NCBI GenBank assembly: GCA_937911965.1 | Contig: CALDPL010000526.1 | Location: 1 to 11,244 of the forward strand | From: an uncultured Allomuricauda sp. | GTDB lineage: Bacteria; Bacteroidota; Bacteroidia; Flavobacteriales; Flavobacteriaceae | Direction of reading: 5' to 3' | Length of the DNA stretch: 11,244 nt | In this document: piece by piece, positions 1-7,453 of the stretch | Layout: every line of letters begins with the position of its first letter | Numbering within the stretch: position 1 is the first letter of the stretch | The notes under the pieces: generated by a model | The model's input: the letters and a program-made list of their open reading frames with translations, nothing else | Databases searched by the model: none | Told to the model about the DNA's origin: nothing | Program-made: the position numbers and the translations under genes

Positions 1-113
1 CCGAGCGGCGTAATCTTCACTCTTTGCGAGTCTGGCTGCGAATCTGGGGCTGTGCCGGTCGCGGCGCAGCCGGCGAGGCCGGCGGCGAGGCAGGCGATCA
101 GTAAGGGCCTCAT
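1..113 (-). CDS. N-terminus of an unrelated lipoprotein (partial, foreign G+C-rich sequence)
   Basis: Reading the minus strand from an ATG at 113-111 gives 37 uninterrupted residues that run off the window start. They begin MRPLLIACLAAGLAGC: a short basic start, a hydrophobic stretch and an L-A-G-C lipobox with the lipidated Cys at residue 16, followed by a Thr/Ser/Pro/Gln/Asp-rich linker. This is a textbook lipoprotein signal, so the frame is probably a real gene start. Its function cannot be told. The stretch is about two thirds G+C by hand count, far above the rest of the window, and the leucine/alanine/glycine-rich codon use resembles a high-G+C proteobacterium rather than a flavobacterium. 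A GGGAGG on the minus strand (123-128, 9 bases upstream) would be a good ribosome binding site, but those same bases encode conserved SusC residues, so the match may be accidental. Transcription would be divergent from the PUL. Confidence 0.5.
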   Translation of the reverse strand, partial: MRPLLIACLAAGLAGCAATGTAPDSQPDSQRVKITPL

Positions 114-118
114 GCGAT
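108..118. other. Probable chimeric junction between G+C-rich DNA and susC
   Basis: Upstream of about 113 the sequence reads as a minus-strand lipoprotein start; from 116 onward the plus strand reads as conserved SusC (DGSSRF, then RWGIFPSLSAGWRIS). The SusC frame stays open leftward to a stop at 11-13, but the residues encoded there are an Arg/Gly-rich string with no SusC character, so homology ends abruptly here. Base composition changes at the same place. Either an assembly or amplification chimera or a true rearrangement that cut susC would give this picture; the former seems more likely. No direct repeat, insertion sequence end or integration site is visible. Confidence 0.7.
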
Positions 119-1570
119 GGTTCCTCCCGTTTTGCCAAGGAATCCCGTTGGGGTATATTTCCCTCCTTGTCGGCCGGTTGGAGGATTTCACAGGAATCCT
201 TTATGGAAAATTCCGGGATTGACAATCTGAAGTTACGTGGTTCTTGGGGGAAACTCGGAAATCATAGTATTGGCAATTATGACTATCAGGCCACCTATGA
301 TACGGGAACCATTTACTCTTTTGGAGGGAACCAGGTCCCGGGGCTTGTGGCATCCCTTTCCAATAATTTATTGGAATGGGAGACCACGACCATGTCGAAC
401 CTAGGTCTGGAACTCGGAATTTTCAACAACAGGCTGCGTTTGGAATCCGATATCTATAATAAGGTGACCGATGGTATTTTGTTCCGTGCACCGGTTTTTG
501 CTTCCGTGGGTGTCAAATCCCCTCCCTTCCAGAATATCGCTGAGGTCACCAATTCAGGTTTGGACCTAAATCTCAGCTGGCGTGACAATATCGGTGAATT
601 CAACTATGGTATATCGGCCAATTTCAATGCCAATGACAACCAAGTTACAAAACTTAAAGGCCCCCTTGAGGCAGGTTGGACGACGGATGAAAATGGATTT
701 AGAAGTTATCAAACCAATATTGGGGATGTATCGACCGTGGTGGACAATACGCGTCGCACCATGGAAGGAAAGCTAATCAATGAGTATTATTTACTGAACA
801 CCTATACCGGCAATGGCTCCCACTTTTTTGAGGATGGTTCGGTGAACCCGAAGGGCGGCCCTCGAGACGGCATGATTCGAAGCGAGAGTGACATGCAGTG
901 GTTAGAGGCCATGATAGCTTCCGGCAACACCTTCCTGCCCAACATGAACGTAGGTAAAAAGGGAATTTGGTATGGGGACTATATCTATGAAGACGTGAAC
1001 GGAAACGGTATATATGGAGATGATAACGACTATAAGTTCCAGAATGTTTCCATGACCCCCAAGTACACCTATGGGCTTCAATTGAATATGGATTGGAAGG
1101 GATTCAACCTTTCCATGCTATGGGCCGGTGCCGGTGGACATTCAATGTACTGGAGATATGCCGGTTTCAATTCATATTCAACTCGGGCGGACCTTGCCAT
1201 AAGCAAGGACATTGCATATGACCACTATTTCTTTGACCCTGCAAACCCCAATGACCCCCGCACCAATCTGGATGCAAAACACGGTCGTTTGACCATGAAC
1301 TATGGATCTGAACAAAATGGAGGATCCAACTTCTCGAAGCTCTGGCTATACAAGGCAGACTATTTGAAGCTGAGGAACCTGACCTTTGGCTATAAATTGC
1401 CAAAGAAATGGTTGGAAACGGTAAATCTTCATGATTTTTTTATGTTCGTCAGCGGAGAGAACCTTTTGACCTTCACAGATTACCCTGGAATGGATCCTGA
1501 ATTCAACAATACCATGAATTATTATGCAAATCCAAAACAGTATTCCTTGGGTGTAAACATCAAATTTTAA
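116..1570 (+). CDS. SusC-like TonB-dependent outer-membrane receptor, 3' half (5' truncated)
   Basis: This is the C-terminal 484 residues of a SusC/RagA-family TonB-dependent transporter, the outer-membrane barrel that imports glycan oligomers bound by its SusD partner. Family hallmarks are the DGSSRF and FPSLSAGWRIS strands right at the left edge, then NLKLRGSWGKLGN (about 221-265), a DxNGNG-type acidic loop at 992-1030 (DVNGNGIYGDDND) common in these receptors, a YLKLRNLTFGYKLP strand, the GENLLTFTDYPGMDPE block, and a C-terminal strand ending in YSLGVNIKF with a terminal Phe, as outer-membrane barrels have. Full members are about 1000 residues, so the signal peptide, the carboxypeptidase-like domain, the TonB box, the plug and the first barrel strands are missing. 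An in-frame TTG at 167 or ATG at 203 is not a credible start, because family homology continues to 116. The gene abuts susD with a 10-base gap, as is usual for these pairs. Confidence 0.95.
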   Translation, partial: DGSSRFAKESRWGIFPSLSAGWRISQESFMENSGIDNLKLRGSWGKLGNHSIGNYDYQATYDTGTIYSFGGNQVPGLVASLSNNLLEWETTTMSNLGLELGIFNNRLRLESDIYNKVTDGILFRAPVFASVGVKSPPFQNIAEVTNSGLDLNLSWRDNIGEFNYGISANFNANDNQVTKLKGPLEAGWTTDENGFRSYQTNIGDVSTVVDNTRRTMEGKLINEYYLLNTYTGNGSHFFEDGSVNPKGGPRDGMIRSESDMQWLEAMIASGNTFLPNMNVGKKGIWYGDYIYEDVNGNGIYGDDNDYKFQNVSMTPKYTYGLQLNMDWKGFNLSMLWAGAGGHSMYWRYAGFNSYSTRADLAISKDIAYDHYFFDPANPNDPRTNLDAKHGRLTMNYGSEQNGGSNFSKLWLYKADYLKLRNLTFGYKLPKKWLETVNLHDFFMFVSGENLLTFTDYPGMDPEFNNTMNYYANPKQYSLGVNIKF

Positions 1571-1580
1571 AATTTTGAAC

Positions 1581-3344
1581 ATGAAAACAATCATAAAAAT
1601 ACTCGTTGCCCCGGCTATGTTTTTATTGGTCTTGGGGTGCAGCCAATCCTTGGATCTAAATCCTTATGATGAAATAAGCTCTGAAAATTCTTTTGGATCC
1701 GCGAATTTGGCAGAGGCAGTCGTAAACGGAGCGTACAGTAATCTGCGCTACGATTACAGCAATTTTGATAGGGATATTCTCAATTGGGATGCCTTCTCTT
1801 CGGTGATAGACCCCACGGAAGCGCATATTTTCTTGAATTATTCGTATCTCACGGGAACAATCCAACCCAATGACGGATCCTTTTCCACCTATTGGAAACG
1901 CCTGTACGAAGGGGTTGCCCGAGCCAATGACGTAATCAATAACATAGATGTCGTACCCGATATGACCGAGGAGATCAAGGCACGTCGGATTGCCGAGGGT
2001 AAATTCCTCCGAGCCTATCACTATTATCGTTTGAACAGTCTTTGGCGTGGGGTGCCCATCTACTTGGAGAACTTGCCCCCTTCCGGCTATACCAATGCCA
2101 GAGCGACCGAGGAGGAGGTATGGAATATGATCATCCAGGATTTGACGGATTGTATAAATACAACCGCACTTCCGGATAAATATGCTGCCGGCAGCAGCGA
2201 CTATGGTCGGGTCAACAAGGCGGCGGCCCATACCCTTCGTGGCAAGGTATATGCATGGCTTGAGAGGTGGGATTTGGCGGAAGCTGATTTTCGTGCGGTC
2301 GGGACCATGGGCTTTGCTCTATATTCCGGGGATTATGCCAATCTTTTCAAATTGGAACAAGAAAGGTCCGATGAAATGATATTCAGTGTGCAGATGGAAG
2401 AATTGGCAGGAATGGGAAATACTTTCAGTCGTACCTATGGCAATCGGTTGACCACAGGAACAGGGAACTCTTCATTTTTTATGAACACAAACTTTGTGGA
2501 TACCTACCAGTGGGCCAATGGCAAACCTTTTGATTGGGATGATGTCTTTCCCGGTTATAATGCCATGGATCCAAAATCTCGGAGTGTATATTTTCTTAGG
2601 GATAACCTTACGGCCTCGGAACAGGCCAATATGGAAGCCTATGGGGCCGATATGGACAAATACCTGCCCGCTGGCAACGAAGCCCGTATAAAGGCTGCCT
2701 ATGCAGGCCGTGATTCCAGGCTACAAGCTACGGTAATCACACCCTATTCCAATTATGTCGGGGGTTTTTCAGGTACAGAGATTAATTATTCACCCAGGTG
2801 GCCATACCGCACCAGTGCAGAGGCCCCGTATGACCTTCAGACCAATTCCAATTCCTATATGTTGTATTCCATCCGTAAATTCGTCACTGAAGGGCGTGAA
2901 TTTCTCAATTCTACCTTCAACCCGGTGGATGTTCCGATTTTCCGGTATGCCGATGTGTTGCTGGGTCTTGCCGAAGCCCTCAACGAACAAGGGAAATACC
3001 TGGAGGCCATTGAGTTTGTGAACCAGGTCCGGAATCGGGCCAATCTCGCACCACTGAATCAACCTGGGAATCCTTTTGTGGCGGTCGATAGTTCAAATGA
3101 TCTGCGAACCCGGATCAGGGACGAACGAAAATGGGAACTTGCCGGAGAGGAACAACTCTTTTATGATGAATTGCGTTGGGGAACCTGGCAGGAGAATAAA
3201 TTTTCACAGGGCAATGGCCTATTGGAAGTTTGGGGTGCTCCAGTGTACACTTATCAATGGGGAGGCTCCGCTTATCTCAAATGGCCAATACCCGCCGCCG
3301 AAGTGGAAAGGAATCCCAATTTGATCCAAAACGATAGTTGGTAA
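1581..3344 (+). CDS. SusD/RagB-family glycan-binding outer-membrane lipoprotein
   Basis: This 587-residue protein is the surface lipoprotein that forms a lid on the SusC barrel and binds the incoming glycan. The chosen start is the ATG at 1581, which gives a compact lipoprotein signal with the lipidated Cys at residue 20 (FLLVLGC); an in-frame TTG two codons upstream is less likely. After the Cys comes the usual LDLNPYDEIS segment and an all-helical, TPR-like body. Recognisable family blocks are the EGKFLRAYHYYRL helix, FVNQVRNRANL, RDERKWELAGEEQLFYDELRWG and the near-terminal WPIPAAEVERNPNLIQN, which ends almost every SusD protein. Length and architecture are complete. It follows susC by 10 bases and is surely co-transcribed with it. 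Glycan specificity is set by loops I cannot read from sequence alone, so the substrate remains open. Confidence 0.96.
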   Translation: MKTIIKILVAPAMFLLVLGCSQSLDLNPYDEISSENSFGSANLAEAVVNGAYSNLRYDYSNFDRDILNWDAFSSVIDPTEAHIFLNYSYLTGTIQPNDGSFSTYWKRLYEGVARANDVINNIDVVPDMTEEIKARRIAEGKFLRAYHYYRLNSLWRGVPIYLENLPPSGYTNARATEEEVWNMIIQDLTDCINTTALPDKYAAGSSDYGRVNKAAAHTLRGKVYAWLERWDLAEADFRAVGTMGFALYSGDYANLFKLEQERSDEMIFSVQMEELAGMGNTFSRTYGNRLTTGTGNSSFFMNTNFVDTYQWANGKPFDWDDVFPGYNAMDPKSRSVYFLRDNLTASEQANMEAYGADMDKYLPAGNEARIKAAYAGRDSRLQATVITPYSNYVGGFSGTEINYSPRWPYRTSAEAPYDLQTNSNSYMLYSIRKFVTEGREFLNSTFNPVDVPIFRYADVLLGLAEALNEQGKYLEAIEFVNQVRNRANLAPLNQPGNPFVAVDSSNDLRTRIRDERKWELAGEEQLFYDELRWGTWQENKFSQGNGLLEVWGAPVYTYQWGGSAYLKWPIPAAEVERNPNLIQNDSW

Positions 3345-3535
3345 GGATGTAGATTGGATAATGATAATTGGCAAATCGGGTGTTGAATTCCCGGGAGGTC
3401 AGCGGCCAAAGCAACCATTGGTTCCGAAGGCCATCCCAATAATATATAATGTGGCGATCCTAAATTCCAGCTTGTAAATTGATTTGGGAATTAAAAGTGG
3501 ATAAAACCATGTGAAAATCGAAAAATGATAAAGGA
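3345..3535 (+). other. 191-base gap between susD and the enzyme genes
   Basis: This is the largest gap between consecutive genes in the window; the four enzyme genes that follow are 18 to 42 bases apart. It could hold an intra-operon promoter, an mRNA processing site or a weak attenuator that separates expression of the susCD pair from the enzymes. A TATAAT-like string lies at 3445-3450, but no well-spaced partner is visible, and I see no good match to the Bacteroidota TAnnTTTG promoter element. AAGGA at 3531-3535 sits directly against the downstream ATG, too close to be a classical Shine-Dalgarno. No run of Ts typical of an intrinsic terminator is present. Confidence 0.4.
3404..3432 (+). repeat. 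Small two-part inverted repeat downstream of susD
   Basis: GGCC (3404-3407) pairs with GGCC (3429-3432), and inside it AACC (3413-3416) pairs with GGTT (3420-3423) around a 3-base loop. The two 4-bp stems are separated by a symmetrical 5x5 internal loop. The symmetry is visible in the sequence, but the pairing is weak, and no T-run follows. It might act as a mild mRNA-stabilising hairpin at the end of susCD; it could equally be chance. Confidence 0.2.
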
Positions 3536-5302
3536 ATGAAAACCAAAATTATATTTTATACGGTACTCATGTACCTCATGGTTTCGTGCAGTAATTCAGA
3601 AGAAATTGACCAAGGTCCGGGCAGCGGTGACAGCGGACAAAAGAAGTCTTTGACCTTGACTCCCATAGGGGACTTGAATCTGGGGCCTTCCACAATCAAT
3701 TCCCATAAGGATTTTACTTCGCGTTCTTCCCTGATGATGAACTTTCGCTCCTACGTGGAGATAGGGGTCGACCAGACCAAGGTGAACGCCCCGGTATATC
3801 CAAGGGTGCGGAAAATGGGGGATGGTGGATACATTCTTTTTTACCAGAACAATCAGATAGGTGCCGATTCCTATTATGTTATGAGTTCGGACCTGAAGAA
3901 ATGGGTTGGGGGAGACCGGCTCTTTGCGCGCCATGCCATTACCGACCATTCAGGTGCGGTCAATGAACGTCGTTTTTCTACTTGCAATGCCCTGGTCCTG
4001 CAAAATGAGGACATCATTGCCGTGGCTTCCTATCGGGCAAACAGGGACTATCGGCTTTTGCCACTGGACAATGGCTTGATCATGAGCCGAAGTGTGGACA
4101 ATGGATTGACCTGGAGCGATCCGGTGGAAATTTATCAAGGCACGAATTGGGAACCACATCTATTGCAATTGCCCTCGGGAGAGATCCATTGTTATTTCAC
4201 CGATTCCAGGACCCATATTGCAGATTACAATACTGGGACAGCCCTTATCGTATCCAGTGACAACGGACAAACCTGGACCCCTTCCTTGGGCAACGATCCA
4301 AAAAGGGTGATACGACAGAAATTCGGGGAACAAGGGAACGTCGGCCTCTTTACCGATCAAATGCCGGGGGTAATCCAACTCAATGGTGGCCAAAAACTTG
4401 CCGCTGCCGTGGAATCCTATAACAATGCAAGCAATTACTACCTTTCCCTGGCCTATTCGGACAGCGATGGGCAGTGGCCGGAACTTTCTGAAAGCGAAGA
4501 AGGTCCTATCGATCGTGACAATTATGTGTTTCCGGGAGCGGCGCCGAGTCTTCTCCAGTTCCCTTCCGGGGAAACGGTACTGTCATACAATTCGGAATCC
4601 AATTACCGTTTGCGCCTTGGGGATATTGGGGCACGTAATTTTGGAGCGCCTTATACTCCTTTTGATAAAACTGGTTTTTGGGGAACCATCGAACCAATCG
4701 ATTCCCATCAGATGATCGGTGCCATGCATTCTTCGGGGGCGATCATGTTGGCCCGTTTCAATTTGAATCACCGCATCTCGGCCACTACAAGGTCGGTGGC
4801 CATCGATGGGGACAATCGGGAATGGACGGCTTCGGACGATGCCCTGTTTGTAGGACAGAAATCCCAAGCCCAGGCCACTTTAAGATGTTCCAGTGATGAT
4901 TCCAACCTCTATTTTTTGGTGGAAGTCTTTGACAATGATATTTCCAAGGACGATTATGTCAGCATATATCTAACCACCGATAACAATACACAAGTCAATG
5001 CCGATGCCCGTCGTATACGTTTGTCGCATTCGGGACTTAAAAGCACCGACAACTATGGCGGGGGCTGGCGTGAAATGGATATGGACCTGAATGTGGGAAG
5101 TTCTTATGACGGCACTTTATCAAATAATGGCGATACCGACAACGGGTATTTGGTTGAGGTATCAATACCTAAATCGGAACTCAATCTATCTTCCGGTGAG
5201 CTTCTTGTGAATTTTTCTCTTTTTGACCTACAGGGTGGGGAAGACGCCATCTCCAATACGGCGAACACTTCCACCCTAAACTGGATACCCATATCATTAT
5301 GA
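3536..5302 (+). CDS. Sialidase-fold (Asp-box/BNR) lipoprotein with C-terminal carbohydrate-binding-like domain
   Basis: This 588-residue protein is an exported exo-glycosidase candidate of the sialidase superfamily. Residues 1-18 form a lipoprotein signal ending in VSC, followed by an acidic SNSEEID stretch resembling the Bacteroidota lipoprotein surface-export signal. The six-bladed propeller spans about residues 60-410: Asp boxes are clear at 186-193 (SVDNGLTW) and 240-247 (SSDNGQTW), with a degenerate one at 117-123, and an Arg-bearing YPRVRKMGDGGY strand resembles the first-blade Arg motif. From about residue 418 a beta-sandwich starts (IDGDNREW, then NLYFLVEVFDND) that resembles CBM9/DOMON-type sugar-binding modules. 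The fold is shared by GH33 sialidases, GH93 exo-arabinanases and uncharacterised PUL proteins; I cannot assign the full GH33 catalytic set, so true sialidase activity is not claimed. It is related to the gene at 8639. The next gene starts 21 bases downstream, indicating one operon. Confidence 0.85.
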   Translation: MKTKIIFYTVLMYLMVSCSNSEEIDQGPGSGDSGQKKSLTLTPIGDLNLGPSTINSHKDFTSRSSLMMNFRSYVEIGVDQTKVNAPVYPRVRKMGDGGYILFYQNNQIGADSYYVMSSDLKKWVGGDRLFARHAITDHSGAVNERRFSTCNALVLQNEDIIAVASYRANRDYRLLPLDNGLIMSRSVDNGLTWSDPVEIYQGTNWEPHLLQLPSGEIHCYFTDSRTHIADYNTGTALIVSSDNGQTWTPSLGNDPKRVIRQKFGEQGNVGLFTDQMPGVIQLNGGQKLAAAVESYNNASNYYLSLAYSDSDGQWPELSESEEGPIDRDNYVFPGAAPSLLQFPSGETVLSYNSESNYRLRLGDIGARNFGAPYTPFDKTGFWGTIEPIDSHQMIGAMHSSGAIMLARFNLNHRISATTRSVAIDGDNREWTASDDALFVGQKSQAQATLRCSSDDSNLYFLVEVFDNDISKDDYVSIYLTTDNNTQVNADARRIRLSHSGLKSTDNYGGGWREMDMDLNVGSSYDGTLSNNGDTDNGYLVEVSIPKSELNLSSGELLVNFSLFDLQGGEDAISNTANTSTLNWIPISL

Positions 5303-5323
5303 GAAAGACAAAAGATTCGAGGG

Positions 5324-7435
5324 ATGAAATTTTTGATTAGTTGTTTATTGGTGGTACTGTTGACGGGCTGTTCGGGTATTCCCGAAGGGAATCCCCCTAT
5401 TTTCCGAGCTTTGGACCAAAGTGAATTTGCCGTAAGCGGAGCCTACGAAGAAGGGGCGGGGGTCTTGTGGATCATCGACAGCAGTGATGACCTCGACCCT
5501 CCTGTCCTTCGTTTGAGCGGTCCTTGGGACCTTACACAATACACTCATATCGAAGTGAAATTGGTTGGAGGCAACGCATATGGTAACATCGATGTCAATT
5601 TAAAAATGGAAGGAGATGGCTCATTCCAGGCCAAAAAACGTCTGAGGGCAAAGGATACAATGGAATGGATCATCCCCCTGCCCCTTTCGCCTGTGGATCC
5701 CGAAATTTCCAATAACCTGAAAGGGATGCGCGCCACGCCCTTCAGCATCGAAGGAGTGACCTCCGACCTGGACTATTCCAAGGTGGACAAGATTTTGGTT
5801 TCATTTGATAAAGGGTTGAAGGGAACAAAACTGGGAATCGTGGAAATTGCAGGGGTCCATCGGGTACCGGTACCACAGCCCAAGTGGTTTGGAATGGCCG
5901 AAGATGAATTCTATCCCTTTATCGATCAATACGGGCAGTTCATTCACAAGGATTGGCCGGGAAAAACAATGAAGGACGAAGATCTCTTGGCCGCCCATCG
6001 GAAAGAAATGGATTTCATGGAAAACAATCCGGGCCCCAACGACAGAAGTAAATACGGGGGTTGGATCAATGGGGGGCTACAGAAGGCCACCGGACATTTT
6101 TACCTCGATAAGATCAATGGGAAATGGTGGATGGTGGATCCCGAGGGCCACTTGTTCTGGTCTCATGGTGTGGTCCGGGTCACCTCTTCTTCCGCAGTGA
6201 CCATCATTGATGGACGGGAGTATTATTTCGCTTCCCTTCCCGATACCCATAATCCCCTGGGAAAGTTTTATGAAACCAGGGATGAATTTATGTACAAGTA
6301 TTATAAATCATGGGGAATAGAAAGGACTTTTGATTATTCCAGTGCCAATATTTACAGGAAATATGGGGAAAACTGGCGGGAGTCATACCGTGACATGATC
6401 CGTGCTAGGCTTCTGAACTGGGGCATGAACACCATCTCGGCAGGATCGGACCCCGATATATACCATGGGATGAATGTTCCGTACAGTGACCGGATTGAAT
6501 TGAACTCGCCAAGGATAGCGGGTGCACCCAAACATCTAAATGTGATTCGGGATCCCTTCCACACCGCTTTTGACCAAGGGTTGGAAGACCAATTGTTGGA
6601 ACGGGAAGAGGAGTTGGAAAGTACTTGGTGCTATGGATACTTCATTGACAACAAACTTGTTTGGGGCGAAGCTCCCGATTTGGGTAGGTGGGTTTTGAAA
6701 TCCCCTGCCGATCAACCGGCCAAACAAGCATTTGCCCTGCATTTGAAAAATAAATACAAAACCATAACCGAACTGAACAAGGTCTGGAACACTGCCTATT
6801 CCGATTGGGAAGAATTACTGGCCGAACAGAATAAAATTCCCCAAACCGCACTTGGAGACTGTGAGGATTTCTCAACGGTGTTGATTGAGGAGTATTTCAA
6901 AAAAGTAGACCGGACCCTGGAGCGGATAGCCCCAGACAAATTGAATTTGGGCTGTAGGTATGTGACGTTCAATGAGCGTGTCCTCCGGATAGCGGCTAAG
7001 TACAGCGATGTACTGACCTTTGACCTGTTTTGGGATTCCCTTTCCGAATTTCGCCTGCCCGAGGGCATCGACAAACCTGTTTTAATCGGAGAATTTCATT
7101 TTGGTGCCACGGACAGGGGCCTGTTCCACCCCGGGCTGAACCAAAAGGCCAATCAAGAGGAACGGGGCATGGCCTACGAAAAATACGTTCGATCCGCCTT
7201 GTTGAACCCCTTTGTGGTGGGTACCGCTTGGCACCAGTTTTCCGATCAAGCAACAACGGGAAGGTTTGACGGGGAAAACTTCCAAGATGGATTGACGGAT
7301 GTTGCGGATCGGGTCTATTGGGAAACCATTCTGAAGGTAAAGGAAATTGGCAGTGATCTTTACCGGATCAGAAGGGGGCAAGAACGATTACCAAGAGGGC
7401 AGGACAATACAGATTCTTACCAGGAGAATAATTGA
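5324..7435 (+). CDS. GH50-like (agarase-family) lipoprotein with altered acid/base motif
   Basis: This 703-residue protein has a lipoprotein signal (VVLLTGC, Cys16), an N-terminal jelly-roll-like domain (about 25-185) and a (beta/alpha)8 clan GH-A domain (about 190-680). GH50 beta-agarases have this architecture and roughly this length. Matching blocks as I recall the family are the YPFIDQYGQFIHKDWPGK segment, WWMVDPEGHLFWSHGV (268-283), a REYYF segment followed by SLPD, NIYRKYGENWRE, and the late TGRFDGENFQDGLTDV stretch. The likely nucleophile is Glu590 in LIGEFHFG. The expected acid/base sits in a motif usually read as (F/Y)(V/I)DNE; here residues 440-444 are FIDNK, with Lys444 encoded by AAA at 6653-6655, one base from the Glu codon GAA. 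If the alignment is right, the protein may be inactive, binding-only or mechanistically altered, or the base may be a sequencing error. Substrate could be agar-like or another galactan; family assignment is from memory of motifs, not a search. Confidence 0.82.
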   Translation: MKFLISCLLVVLLTGCSGIPEGNPPIFRALDQSEFAVSGAYEEGAGVLWIIDSSDDLDPPVLRLSGPWDLTQYTHIEVKLVGGNAYGNIDVNLKMEGDGSFQAKKRLRAKDTMEWIIPLPLSPVDPEISNNLKGMRATPFSIEGVTSDLDYSKVDKILVSFDKGLKGTKLGIVEIAGVHRVPVPQPKWFGMAEDEFYPFIDQYGQFIHKDWPGKTMKDEDLLAAHRKEMDFMENNPGPNDRSKYGGWINGGLQKATGHFYLDKINGKWWMVDPEGHLFWSHGVVRVTSSSAVTIIDGREYYFASLPDTHNPLGKFYETRDEFMYKYYKSWGIERTFDYSSANIYRKYGENWRESYRDMIRARLLNWGMNTISAGSDPDIYHGMNVPYSDRIELNSPRIAGAPKHLNVIRDPFHTAFDQGLEDQLLEREEELESTWCYGYFIDNKLVWGEAPDLGRWVLKSPADQPAKQAFALHLKNKYKTITELNKVWNTAYSDWEELLAEQNKIPQTALGDCEDFSTVLIEEYFKKVDRTLERIAPDKLNLGCRYVTFNERVLRIAAKYSDVLTFDLFWDSLSEFRLPEGIDKPVLIGEFHFGATDRGLFHPGLNQKANQEERGMAYEKYVRSALLNPFVVGTAWHQFSDQATTGRFDGENFQDGLTDVADRVYWETILKVKEIGSDLYRIRRGQERLPRGQDNTDSYQENN

Positions 7436-7453
7436 CAAACCAAAAAGAGAACG

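Noticed and set aside
123..128. GGGAGG on the minus strand as ribosome binding site of the lipoprotein
   Set aside because: Spacing is good, but the same bases encode the conserved Ser-Ser-Arg of SusC, to the right of the apparent junction; the match is probably accidental, so it is not listed as a separate site.
167..1570. A full gene starting at TTG 167
   Set aside because: SusC homology continues in frame to 116 (DGSSRF and following residues), so the gene is truncated at the junction rather than starting at 167.
1656..2231. Minus-strand open frame of 191 codons
   Set aside because: It is antisense to the well-supported susD gene, and its product shows no recognisable domain or signal.
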